A stretch of 64,000 nucleotides of DNA from CAZKCI01 sp964584165 (lineage in GTDB: Bacteria > Auribacterota > Erginobacteria > Erginobacterales > CAZKCI01). The notes beneath the pieces were generated by a model that made no database searches, was not told the DNA's origin, and saw only the letters and a list, made by a program, of their open reading frames with translations. The stretch is taken from positions 1 through 64,000 of the forward strand of contig CAZOYW010000013.1 of assembly GCA_964584165.1 (NCBI GenBank). Reading direction: 5' to 3'. Position 1 is the stretch's first letter. Each line of letters starts with the position of its first letter. Below, in pieces: positions 7,824-15,376 of the stretch. The position numbers and the translations under genes are program-made.

Positions 7824-8600
7824 ATGACCGAATACTCCTCCTACTTCGTATCCGACGCCCATCTCGGGCTCTCCTACCCCGGCTGGGAGGGGCGGGAGGA
7901 GGCCCTGATCTCCTTCCTCCGGGCGATCGCGCCGGGGGCGGAAGCGCTTTTCATCGTCGGCGACCTCTTCGATTTCTGGGTGGAATACCGCTCCACCATC
8001 CGGCGGGACTACTTCGGCGTCCTGCACGCCCTCCGGACGCTCGTCGAGGAAGGGGTGGCCGTCCACTACCTCCGGGGCAACCACGACTTCGCCCTGGGGA
8101 ATTTTCTCTCCGAGACGATCGGGGCGCGGGTCCATGCCGGCCCGGCGGAGGTCTCCATCCAGGGGAAGAAGGTCTACCTCCGCCACGCCGACGGCATCCG
8201 CCGGGCGGAGTCGCTCTGGCGCCTCCTCGACCGGATCCTCCGCTCCCGCGCCGACCAGTTCCTCTTCCGTCTCCTCCACCCCACGCTGGGGATCCGGATG
8301 GGAGAGTTCTTCTCCGGGCTCTCCCGCCGCCAGATGACCCATCCCCCTTCCGAGGCGATGCTTCAGGAATATCGCGACCTCGCCCGTTCCCGGCTGGAGG
8401 GGGGGGATGAGATCGTGGTCTTCGGTCACACCCACGTCCCGGAGCTGATCCGCTTCGGGCGGGGAGTCTACTGCAACACCGGGGCCTGGCTCGCCCGCCG
8501 CAGCTTCGCCCGGATGACCGGGGGGGAGATCTCGCTCTGGGAGTACCGGGAAGGGGGAAAGCCGGTTCCGATCCCGGAGCGGGCTGAGCTTGGCGGATGA
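7824..8600 (+). CDS. lpxH: UDP-2,3-diacylglucosamine hydrolase-like metallophosphoesterase
   Basis: A 258-residue calcineurin-type phosphoesterase. The two-metal motifs appear in order: VSDAHLG, VGDLFDFWVEY, LRGNHDF, then GHTHVPEL near the C-terminus. GDLFDFW and the insertion LWRLLDRILRSRADQFLFRLLHP are typical of LpxH, which cleaves UDP-2,3-diacylglucosamine to lipid X at the cytoplasmic face of the inner membrane during lipid A synthesis. A GNHD form instead of GNRD is known in several phyla. ATG 7824 follows a GGGAAG run; an earlier ATG at 7758 would translate the preceding repeat. A more general metallophosphoesterase cannot be excluded. Confidence 0.8.
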   Translation: MTEYSSYFVSDAHLGLSYPGWEGREEALISFLRAIAPGAEALFIVGDLFDFWVEYRSTIRRDYFGVLHALRTLVEEGVAVHYLRGNHDFALGNFLSETIGARVHAGPAEVSIQGKKVYLRHADGIRRAESLWRLLDRILRSRADQFLFRLLHPTLGIRMGEFFSGLSRRQMTHPPSEAMLQEYRDLARSRLEGGDEIVVFGHTHVPELIRFGRGVYCNTGAWLARRSFARMTGGEISLWEYREGGKPVPIPERAELGG

Positions 8601-8840
8601 ATTCCACGAATTGACACGAATGAGCCGGGGCGCTATGCGCTATGCCCTATGCGCGCAGTTGGGGCTGGCCGGGCCCGGCGGGCGATCACCCCCGATGGAT
8701 CGGGGCAGGAAGGATCGCCCCTACGGCATTTCAAACCGCGAATCGCGCGCTTGCGCGCCGTAGCGCTGCCGACTCCGCCAGAGTAGCCTTGGGCTACGAC
8801 GGCCGGATCAGCGCGCAGGCGCGAATCGGCGCGAATGGCC
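8598..8840. repeat. Dispersed composite repeat, copy 3 (most complete)
   Basis: Order: GGATGAATTCCACGAATTG (overlapping the lpxH stop codon), GCGCTATGCGC words, the GGCGGGCGATCACCCCCGAT core, TTTCAAACCGCGAATC, then the part identical to window bases 1-95. This is the longest copy (about 240 bp). With the next repeat it fills the 444-bp spacer before mlaE, in which I see no gene. Confidence 0.9.
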
Positions 8841-8858
8841 CCGACTCGGCGCGCGGAA

Positions 8859-8936
8859 CTGAAGGTCCGCGCCTACGGAAACGCCCCGGCGCAGTTCATG
8901 GATGTCCGTAGCCGCGGACCTTTAGGTCCGCGGAGG
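8859..8936. repeat. GGTCCGCG inverted repeat with internal hairpin
   Basis: GGTCCGCGCCTACGGA near 8865 is complementary to TCCGTAGCCGCGGACC at 8905-8920. CCGCGGACCT-TT-AGGTCCGCGG at 8912-8933 is a perfect 10-bp hairpin. The same hairpin occurs after prfA (58299-58320). Confidence 0.75.
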
Positions 8937-9007
8937 GGAGAGGGATTGGGTTTAGACCGTGCGCCCTTCTCCCTCCTGCCTTTCCTGCCCCCCCTGTCCC
9001 TCCTGTC

Positions 9008-9036
9008 TTTCCCGCCGAATTGAATTCTGATACGAT
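9008..9036 (+). promoter_or_regulatory. Candidate promoter of the mla operon (near-leaderless)
   Basis: An extended -10, TGATACGAT (9028-9036), has a weak -35 (TTTCCC, 9008-9013) 17 bp upstream. Transcription would start near 9043, two bases before ATG 9045. No Shine-Dalgarno sequence precedes that ATG, consistent with a leaderless mRNA. Confidence 0.4.
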
Positions 9037-9044
9037 CAGCTCCG

Positions 9045-10148
9045 ATGAGCACGAGCGATCTTCCTCACTCCGACGCCCGGGTCGTCCTCTCCGGCTCGCT
9101 CACCGACTCCGAGGGGGAGAGGCTTCTCCGGGAGATCGAGGAGCTCCTCGGCCGCGGGGAGAGGCGGATCGTGCTCGACTTCTCGAGGGTCGGGACGATC
9201 GACAGCCGGGGCGGGGCCTGGCTCTCCCGGGCGGTCCAGCGCGCGCGCGCCGCCATGGCGGAGGCCGCGATCACGGGGGCGAGCGGCCGGGTGGCGGAGT
9301 TCATCGAGCTGATCCGACCGTCCTTCGCGCCGCCGCCCGCCGTCGTCCGCCGCCGGGGCGGGTTCCTGGAGCGGCTGGGGGAGGGGGGGATCGCCTTCTG
9401 GAAGGAGATTTTGGCGGCCGGCGAGCTGGTCGTGGACGCGCTCTACTGGTCGTTCATCGCTCCCTTCGAAGGGCGGGGCGTGCGCTGGAAGGGCCTCTGG
9501 GGCGAGATCCACGAGATGGGCTGGCGGGCGATCGGGATCGTTTCCCTGATCAACTTCCTCCTCGGGGTGGTGATCGCCATGCTCTCGGCGGCCCAGCTCC
9601 GCCTCTTCGGAGTGCAGATCCTGGTGGCCTCCCTGGTGGCGATCGGCTTCGCCCGGGAGCTCGCGGTGGTGATGACCGGGATCGTGGTCTCCGCCCGGAC
9701 CGGGGCGGCGATCGCGGCGGAGCTCGCCACCATGACCGTGTCCGAGGAGATCGACGCGCTCAAGGGGATGGGGCTGAACGTGGCGAAGTTCCTGGTCGCC
9801 CCCAAGGTGCTGGCCATCCTGGTCGCCATGCCCATCCTCACCTTCCTCGGCCTGGTCACCGGCGTGGCGGGGGGGTTCGCGCTCGGGATCTTCGCCCTGG
9901 GCTTCACCGCCGATCGCTGGTGGTCGCAGACGATCCAGGCGGTCAGCCTGAACGACCTGATGCAGGGGTTCGTGAAATCCTTCATCTTCGCCCTGATCAT
10001 CGTTATCGTCGGCTGCTACCACGGCCTCAAGGTCAGCGGCGGCGCCCGCGGGGTGGGAATCGCCACCACCCGGGCGGTGGTCATGGACATCTTCCTGATC
10101 GTGGTGGCGGACCTCTTCTTCGCCAGCCTCTTCTACTTCACGTCATGA
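9045..10148 (+). CDS. mlaE: MlaE/YrbE-type lipid ABC transporter permease with N-terminal STAS domain
   Basis: This is the inner-membrane permease of an Mla-type system that moves phospholipids between the inner and outer membranes. Residues 1 to about 85 form a STAS domain (RIVLDFSRVGTIDSRGGAWL), the part that is a separate protein, MlaB, in E. coli. After a linker the permease follows with about five to six hydrophobic segments and the family signature ELAVVMTGIVVSARTGAAIA and EIDALKGMGLN. Length 367. The stop overlaps the mlaF start by 4 bp (ATGA), indicating translational coupling. Confidence 0.92.
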   Translation: MSTSDLPHSDARVVLSGSLTDSEGERLLREIEELLGRGERRIVLDFSRVGTIDSRGGAWLSRAVQRARAAMAEAAITGASGRVAEFIELIRPSFAPPPAVVRRRGGFLERLGEGGIAFWKEILAAGELVVDALYWSFIAPFEGRGVRWKGLWGEIHEMGWRAIGIVSLINFLLGVVIAMLSAAQLRLFGVQILVASLVAIGFARELAVVMTGIVVSARTGAAIAAELATMTVSEEIDALKGMGLNVAKFLVAPKVLAILVAMPILTFLGLVTGVAGGFALGIFALGFTADRWWSQTIQAVSLNDLMQGFVKSFIFALIIVIVGCYHGLKVSGGARGVGIATTRAVVMDIFLIVVADLFFASLFYFTS

Positions 10149-10936
10149 GCGAACGTAAAGCCGTCATCGAGGCGCGCAACCTCCTCACCCGGTTCGGAAA
10201 CCGGGTGATCCTGGACCGCATCTCCTTCGACGTCTATCCGGGGGAGATCCTGGCCGTGATCGGCCCCTCCGGCTGCGGGAAGACGACCCTCCTGCGCAAC
10301 CTGACCGGGCTCCTTCCCCCCAACGAGGGGGAGATCCGTTTCTGGGGGGAGGAGGTCACCCGCCTGGACGAGGACGGGCGGGCCCGGCTCCTCCGGCGGA
10401 TCGGGATCTCCTTCCAGTCCTCCGCGCTCTTCAACTCGATGAGCGCGGAGGAGAACGTGGGGCTGCCCATGGAGGAGTACGGGCACATGGACCGGGACCT
10501 GATCTCGTCCCTGGTCCGGATGAAATTGAGCCTGGTCGGCCTGGGGAGCTCGGGGCGCGCCATGCCCTCCGAGCTCTCGGGAGGGATGAAGAAGCGGGTC
10601 GGCTTCGCCCGGGCGGTGGCGATGGACCCGGAGATCGTCTTCTTCGACGAGCCGACCACCGGACTCGACCCCATCACCGCCGCCGGCCTCGACCAGCTGG
10701 TCCTGGACTTGAGGAAGCTGATGAAGTGCACCATGGTGGTGGTCACCCATGACTTGAAGTCGATCCACGCCGTCGCCGACCGGGTCCTGATGCTGGACCG
10801 GGGCAAGATCATCTTCGACGGCGCCGTAGCGGAAGCGGAGACGAGCCCGCAACCCCGCCTCCGCCAGTTCTTCGAACGCAGGCCGGACGAGGCGATCGAG
10901 GACTTGGCCGCCGCCGGCCCATCCGGAGGCAACTGA
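10145..10936 (+). CDS. mlaF: MlaF-type ABC transporter ATPase
   Basis: A 263-residue ATP-binding subunit that powers the MlaE permease. It carries Walker A GPSGCGKTT (residues about 39-47), the ABC signature LSGGMKKRVGFARA, Walker B IVFFDEPTTGLDP and switch histidine VVVTHD. The segment SALFNSMSAEENVGLPMEE is typical of the MlaF/Ttg2A branch. The start is fixed by the ATGA overlap with mlaE. The stop shares one base with the start of mlaD, so the three genes form one coupled operon. Confidence 0.95.
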   Translation: MSERKAVIEARNLLTRFGNRVILDRISFDVYPGEILAVIGPSGCGKTTLLRNLTGLLPPNEGEIRFWGEEVTRLDEDGRARLLRRIGISFQSSALFNSMSAEENVGLPMEEYGHMDRDLISSLVRMKLSLVGLGSSGRAMPSELSGGMKKRVGFARAVAMDPEIVFFDEPTTGLDPITAAGLDQLVLDLRKLMKCTMVVVTHDLKSIHAVADRVLMLDRGKIIFDGAVAEAETSPQPRLRQFFERRPDEAIEDLAAAGPSGGN

Positions 10937-11679
10937 TGGCGACGCACGCGGAAAAGATCAAGGTGGGCGTTTTCCTGCTCTGCGGAGCGGTCCTGGTGGC
11001 GGGGGTCTTCACGCTGGTCTCCTTCCGCAACCGGACTCCCACCGTCCCCTACTACGTCAAGTTCCAGGAGTCCGTCAGCGGACTGAACAAGGACTCCCAG
11101 GTGGTCTACCAGGGCGTCCCGGTGGGGAAGGTGGAGGAGATCGCCGTGACGGCCACGAACGAGGTGATGGTTACGCTCGGCCTGGACCAGCGGCGGGTGA
11201 CCCTGCGGGAGGGGACGGTCGCCACGCTCGACATCTCCTCCCTGATGGGCGGGGCCCAGGTGGAGCTCTCCGGGGGAGATTCCGCCGCGCCGCCGCTCGA
11301 ACCCGGCGCCGTCATCCCCTCCCGCCCCTCGATCATCGCCAATATCTCCTCTTCCCTGCCCGAGATCCTCAACGACATCCGCGACCTCCTGGCCAAGCTC
11401 AACCAGGGGCTGGGCGACCTCAACACGGAGCGGCTGGGCAAGATCGTAGGCGGGGTGGACGACGCGGTCGCCGCCGCGCGGAACGCGATCGACGAGATCG
11501 TCGCCTTCTTCCGGACCACCCGGGGCTCGGTGGTCAACATGGAATACGAGGTCTCCCGGACGATGCAGGCGGTGCGGGAGACCGCCACCGAGGCCGCCCA
11601 GGCCTCCCGAGGGCTCAAGGACGATCCGTCGGCGGTCTTCTGGGGGAAGTCGGAGCCGGAGAAGCCTTACGCCCGCTGA
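10936..11679 (+). CDS. mlaD: MlaD-type MCE-domain lipid-binding protein
   Basis: A 247-residue protein with one N-terminal membrane anchor (VGVFLLCGAVLVAGVFTLVSF) and a periplasmic MCE domain (YYVKFQESVSGLNKDSQVVYQGVPVGKVEEI, here cited in part; residues about 37-110). An alpha-helical C-terminal region follows (LNDIRDLLAKLNQGLGDL, VVNMEYEVSRTMQAV). MCE rings form the lipid channel on top of MlaFE. ATG overlaps the mlaF stop by one base. No MlaC-like periplasmic carrier follows; a PqiC-like lipoprotein comes next instead. Confidence 0.92.
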   Translation: MATHAEKIKVGVFLLCGAVLVAGVFTLVSFRNRTPTVPYYVKFQESVSGLNKDSQVVYQGVPVGKVEEIAVTATNEVMVTLGLDQRRVTLREGTVATLDISSLMGGAQVELSGGDSAAPPLEPGAVIPSRPSIIANISSSLPEILNDIRDLLAKLNQGLGDLNTERLGKIVGGVDDAVAAARNAIDEIVAFFRTTRGSVVNMEYEVSRTMQAVRETATEAAQASRGLKDDPSAVFWGKSEPEKPYAR

Positions 11680-11690
11680 GCCCGGCCAAA

Positions 11691-11812
11691 GATATCCACG
11701 AATTTTCACGAATTAGCGCTAATGGGGCCGGCTTAGCCCGGCGGGCGATCACCCCCGATGGATCGGGGCAGGAAGGATCGCCCCTACGGCATTTCAACCG
11801 CGAATCACGCAG
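11691..11812. repeat. Dispersed composite repeat, copy 4
   Basis: Same order as the other copies: ATCCACGAATTTTCACGAAT, CCCGGCGGGCGATCACCCCC, GGGGCAGGAAGGATCGCCCC, TTTCAACCGCGAATCACGC. It separates mlaD from the lipoprotein gene that should work with it. Confidence 0.9.
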
Positions 11813-11836
11813 ATCGTTAATAGCGAGGAGAAAGAC

Positions 11837-12448
11837 ATGAAAAGATACGCCGTTTTCGTGGTTCTCTGCGCGGCCGGGATCTCCTGCCGCTCGGCCGGGC
11901 TGCCCACGAAATACTACCTCATCGACACCGACCCAACGGTGACCCGCGCGCCGGTCCAGCACCCGCTCACGGTCGGGATCGGGAAGATCCGCGCCCCCTC
12001 CCGCTACCGCGACCAGATCGTCTATAGGTCTTCGCCCTACGACCTCGGTTTCTACGAATACAGCCGCTGGGCCGAGCCGCCCGACGAGATGGTCCGTCGC
12101 GCGCTCAAGAACATCGCCGGCCGCTCCGGCCTTTTCCGGAGGGCGGACTTCTCCGATCTCCTGCCCCCGGGGATGGCCGACCTGATCCTGGAGGGGGAGA
12201 TCGTCGCCTTCGACCAGTCCGTCGAGGGGGAGAAGACCTACGCGGTCTGCGAGCTCAGTCTCTTCCTGCTCGCCGCCGCCAACTCGTCCCCGCTCTGGAC
12301 CTTCACCGCCTCGAACGAGGTTCGCCAGGAAAAGGAGGGCGGCTTCCCGGAAGCGATGAGCGCGGCGGTGCGAGAGGCGATCGAGAATGCGCTCCTGGAT
12401 CTGGATCGATCGGGCGTTCTGGGGAAGACAAAGAACAGTAATCAGTGA
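11837..12448 (+). CDS. PqiC-like ABC transport auxiliary lipoprotein
   Basis: A 203-residue lipoprotein of the ABC-type transport auxiliary family (PqiC/DUF330), outer-membrane partners of MCE transporters. The signal peptide is KRYAVFVVLCAAGISC with the lipid cysteine at residue 17. The fold markers are KYYLIDTD near the mature start, GIGKIRAPSRYRDQIVYR, FYEYSRWAEPPDEMV, and LILEGEIVAFDQS toward the end. GAGGAG precedes ATG 11837. It follows mlaEFD and probably replaces MlaA/C as the outer-membrane end. The last codons (KNSNQ and stop) are read from an AATCAGTGA repeat array. Confidence 0.85.
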   Translation: MKRYAVFVVLCAAGISCRSAGLPTKYYLIDTDPTVTRAPVQHPLTVGIGKIRAPSRYRDQIVYRSSPYDLGFYEYSRWAEPPDEMVRRALKNIAGRSGLFRRADFSDLLPPGMADLILEGEIVAFDQSVEGEKTYAVCELSLFLLAAANSSPLWTFTASNEVRQEKEGGFPEAMSAAVREAIENALLDLDRSGVLGKTKNSNQ

Positions 12449-12575
12449 ACAGTAATCAGTAAGAACGCTTTTTCGCGCGATCCGGGCGATGATTGCTGAT
12501 CGCTGATTACCGGTCACTGATCACTGATTACTGATCACTGATTACTGGTCACTGATCACTGGTTACTGGTCGCCG
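12431..12575. repeat. Inverted ATCAGTGA word array
   Basis: The left array 12431-12462 (AACAGTAATCAGTGAACAG) and the long right array 12491-12575 (words TGATTACTG, TCACTGATC) are complementary. The left array supplies the stop codon of the lipoprotein gene. The right array ends 6 bp before the next ATG. Confidence 0.9.
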
Positions 12576-12581
12576 GTCATT

Positions 12582-15155
12582 ATGCTTGATCTTCCCCGAT
12601 ACCTCCTCCGGACCTACCCGCGCCTTCAGTCCGCCCCGATTTTCCTCCCGAGGGACAATCCCACCTTCGGCAATCCGCCCTTTGCGGAAGCGGACGGGAG
12701 GGTGCTGATCGTCCGCCTCTCCCCCTTCCGCGACGCTTCAGCTTCGCTCGCCCATCTCTTCCTCTTCCGGGAAGCGCGGCGGGCCTTTCCGAAGGGTTTC
12801 ATCGATCTCTCCTTTTTCCCCCCCGCGGCCGACCGCCGGGTCTTCGACCGGGAGGGCGTCCCCTACCTCTTCGGCCTCCAGTCGCTCCGCCCGGCGGATG
12901 AGTTCGAGCTCCTCCTCGTCTCCAACTCCTGCCTCCTCGAGCTCGTCAACCTTCCGCTCGCGCTCCTGCGCTCGGGGCTCCCCCTCCGGTCGGGGGAAAG
13001 GGACGACCGCCACCCCCTGGTCATCCTGGGGGGATCGAACGCCGCGGCGGCGGGGGCGATCGTGGAAGACGACGGGGAGAGTTTGGTCGACGGGATCTTC
13101 TTCGGCGAGGGTGAGGAGCTGGTCGGAGAGCTCCTGGAGTCGTTCCGGGGGTCCCGGGGGAGGGAGCGGCGGAGCCGCCTGCGGGCGGCCGCGGAGCGCG
13201 TCGGCGCTTTCTGGGCGGCGGGGAAACTTCCGGAGAAGGGGGTAGAGAAGGCGGTGGTTAAGGGCGATCACGAGGATCGCCCCTACGGCCCGGCGGATGA
13301 TGTCCACAAATCGACACGCTTGCCCGCCGTAGCGCGGAGCGCGAAGGCGGGAATAGGCGCGAATGACCCCGACTTTAGCTTGGCGAATGAACTACGAATT
13401 TCGCGAATTTCACGAATTAAGCCGGGCTTGGGGCCGGAGGCCCCTCCCGCCTATCCCGTCCTCAACGGGGAGGAGGCGGGAACAACGCGGCTCGCCATCT
13501 CCCGGGGCTGCCCCTTCTCCTGCTCCTTCTGCTTCGAAAGCTTCGACCGCCGCCCCTACCGGGAGCTTCCCGGGAAGGAGGTCCTCAAGTCCGCCCTCGA
13601 ACTGAAGCGGCTCTCCGGCGCGCGGCGGCTGGAGGCGATGTCCTTCACCTTCAACGCCCACCGGGAGATCTTCGATCTTATCTATGGCCTGAACGCGCTC
13701 TTCGACCGCGTCGGCTTCAAGTCGCAGCGGATCGATCTCCTCGCCTCCCGCCCCGGCCTGATCGAGGCCGAGGTCGCGGCCGGGAAACGCTCCTTTACGC
13801 TGGGGATAGAGGGGGTGAGCGAACGGCTGCGCCGCCTCCTCAACAAGCCCCTCCCCGCCCGGGCGATCGCGAAAGTCCTCTCCGAGCTCCTCGGGCGCCG
13901 GGTCCGGGAGATCAAGCTCTTCTACCTCCTCACCGGCCACGAGGGGCGAAAGGACCTCGGCGAATTCCGGGAGTTCGCGGCGTCGCTTCAGTCCCGGCGC
14001 GGGGGAGATGGCGCCTCGACCCGGGTGATCTTCAGCTTCGGCTACCTGGTCCGGATGCCGTTCACGCCGCTCCAGTTCGACCGCCTTTTCCTCGAGGCCG
14101 GGGAGTGGAAGGCGATCGTCGCCGCGGTCTTTTCCGCCTGCGCCGCTTCCGGATTCGAAGCCCGCCTGGCCATGGGGTGGGAAGACTACTGCGCCTCCCA
14201 GGCGCTCGCCCTGGGCGGCGGGGCGCTCCTGGAGGGACTGGTCGGACTGGCGCGGCGGGGGATCTGCTACGACGGGACCTTGAGCCGAGGGGGGTGGGAA
14301 GCGCTCCGCGGCCACCTCGAGCGGGAAGGGATCTGGAACGGCCCTTTCCGGGAGGAGAAACTCTCGGGCTATCGCTTTCCCCTCTTCCCCCTGCACGGCG
14401 CGGTCGCGAATGATCGTCTCCATCGGGAGTATCTCCGGTCAAGACGGATGGAGGAGCGGGAGGAGAGGCCCGCGCCGGTCGGCCCGGACCCCGGTCCGGA
14501 CTACCGCGAAGGACTTTTCCGGCTGATGCGCGAAAAAGACCGGCAGCCTCCCGTCTATTTCCGCGCCCGGCTGGGGAGGGAGTTCGCCGGGCTCGTCCCC
14601 GAAGCGGCGGAGGCCCTCATCCTCCGGGCGATCTTCGCGGCGCGGCCGGCCCTCGCGAAGACCGTCTTCTCGGCCCGGGAGGCGCTTTTCTCCGCCCCGG
14701 AACTGGGGGGGCGCTTCGCGGGGGTCTGGGGGGAGACGGTGATCGGGATCAGGGCCTCGGCGATGGACGATATGGACGGCATGGACGATATGGACGCCGG
14801 CTCGCTCAAACTGACGGGACGAGCCAAAGACTTCGAGCCGGGGAAGTTTAGGCGGGCGGAAGTGGCCGTCGGGATCGGGGAAGGGGATAGCGGGGAGCGG
14901 CGGCGATTCGAGGAGCACCTGAAGAAATGCCGGATCGCCTTCCACCTGGTCCGGGAGGAGGGGGGATACCGCCTCAAGGTCGCGGAGAAATCCCGGAAGA
15001 ACCTTCTTTACGAGGGGCGTTTCCGGGAGGGGAAAGGGTTCGCGGCCTATCTGGCCTGCGGGACGCGGTTCGACCTATCCGGCCTCCTCTCGGCCCTGAT
15101 CGGGGGCGGCCATCCCGGGGCGGTCGGGGCGGAGGTGAGGGCGGTCGAATGGTGA
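12582..15155 (+). CDS. Large B12-type radical SAM protein carrying in-frame repeat DNA
   Basis: An 857-residue protein, distantly like the B12-binding radical SAM family. Residues about 40-215 resemble the cobalamin-binding part (LLLVSNSCLLELVNLPLALL, LRSGERDDRHPLVILGGSNA, GIFFGEGEEL). The cluster motif CPFSCSFC is at C310, C314 and C317. The interdomain linker, residues about 226-284, is read from a dispersed intergenic repeat (13258-13433). Residues 728-739 are the 9-bp minisatellite translated as MDD/MDG. The DxHxxG-type B12 signature is not obvious. No SD is seen before ATG 12582, which follows a word array. Substrate unknown. Confidence 0.7.
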   Translation: MLDLPRYLLRTYPRLQSAPIFLPRDNPTFGNPPFAEADGRVLIVRLSPFRDASASLAHLFLFREARRAFPKGFIDLSFFPPAADRRVFDREGVPYLFGLQSLRPADEFELLLVSNSCLLELVNLPLALLRSGLPLRSGERDDRHPLVILGGSNAAAAGAIVEDDGESLVDGIFFGEGEELVGELLESFRGSRGRERRSRLRAAAERVGAFWAAGKLPEKGVEKAVVKGDHEDRPYGPADDVHKSTRLPAVARSAKAGIGANDPDFSLANELRISRISRIKPGLGPEAPPAYPVLNGEEAGTTRLAISRGCPFSCSFCFESFDRRPYRELPGKEVLKSALELKRLSGARRLEAMSFTFNAHREIFDLIYGLNALFDRVGFKSQRIDLLASRPGLIEAEVAAGKRSFTLGIEGVSERLRRLLNKPLPARAIAKVLSELLGRRVREIKLFYLLTGHEGRKDLGEFREFAASLQSRRGGDGASTRVIFSFGYLVRMPFTPLQFDRLFLEAGEWKAIVAAVFSACAASGFEARLAMGWEDYCASQALALGGGALLEGLVGLARRGICYDGTLSRGGWEALRGHLEREGIWNGPFREEKLSGYRFPLFPLHGAVANDRLHREYLRSRRMEEREERPAPVGPDPGPDYREGLFRLMREKDRQPPVYFRARLGREFAGLVPEAAEALILRAIFAARPALAKTVFSAREALFSAPELGGRFAGVWGETVIGIRASAMDDMDGMDDMDAGSLKLTGRAKDFEPGKFRRAEVAVGIGEGDSGERRRFEEHLKKCRIAFHLVREEGGYRLKVAEKSRKNLLYEGRFREGKGFAAYLACGTRFDLSGLLSALIGGGHPGAVGAEVRAVEW
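13258..13433 (+). repeat. Composite repeat copy embedded in a coding sequence
   Basis: GGGCGATCACGAGGATCGCCCCTACGG, then a CCACAAATCGACACG part, then GCCGTAGCGC...GCGAAGGCGG, then CGCGAATTTCACGAATTAAGCC. These match the parts of the intergenic composite repeat (positions 8598-8840 and 15165-15312), but they sit inside an open frame with no stop codon. The long match is quoted here in pieces. The boundaries are estimates. Confidence 0.8.
14763..14798 (+). repeat. ATGGACGNN minisatellite inside the radical SAM gene
   Basis: Four 9-bp units in frame, translated as repeated Met-Asp-Asp or Met-Asp-Gly. This is the same unit as the intergenic array at 5388-5432. It lies in a probable linker of the C-terminal region. 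Confidence 0.85.
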
Positions 15156-15164
15156 GGGGCCTGG

Positions 15165-15312
15165 CCCGGCGGGCGATCACGAGGATCGCCCCTACGGCGT
15201 TTCAACCACGAATTTTCACGAATTAGCACGAATGGGCCCGGCCTGGCCCGGCGGGCGATCACCCCCGATGGATCGGGGCAGGAAGGATCGCCCCTACGGC
15301 ATTTCAACCTGC
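15165..15312. repeat. Dispersed composite repeat, copy 5 (with a short partial copy)
   Basis: A short form (GGCGGGCGATCACGAGG, ATCGCCCCTACGGCG) at 15169-15199 is followed by a full copy with CCACGAATTTTCACG and the GATCACCCCCGATGG core, ending in TTTCAACCTGCGAATCGCG. It fills the spacer between the radical SAM gene and the serA terminator. Confidence 0.9.
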
Positions 15313-15327
15313 GAATCGCGCGAATAC

Positions 15328-15376
15328 AAAAATCGGGCCGACGGGAGGCTCTCGCCTCCCGTCGGCCCGATTTTTT
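15328..15376. terminator. Bidirectional terminator after serA
   Basis: A perfect stem (AATCGGGCCGACGGGAGG and its complement) is flanked by A runs on the left and T runs on the right, so it works in both directions. It ends the serA transcript (minus strand) and would also stop read-through from the radical SAM gene. Confidence 0.88.

Noticed and set aside
12582..13440. The radical SAM gene as two genes split by an intergenic repeat
   Set aside because: One frame is open throughout, and the second part begins without a start codon or SD near the radical SAM domain.
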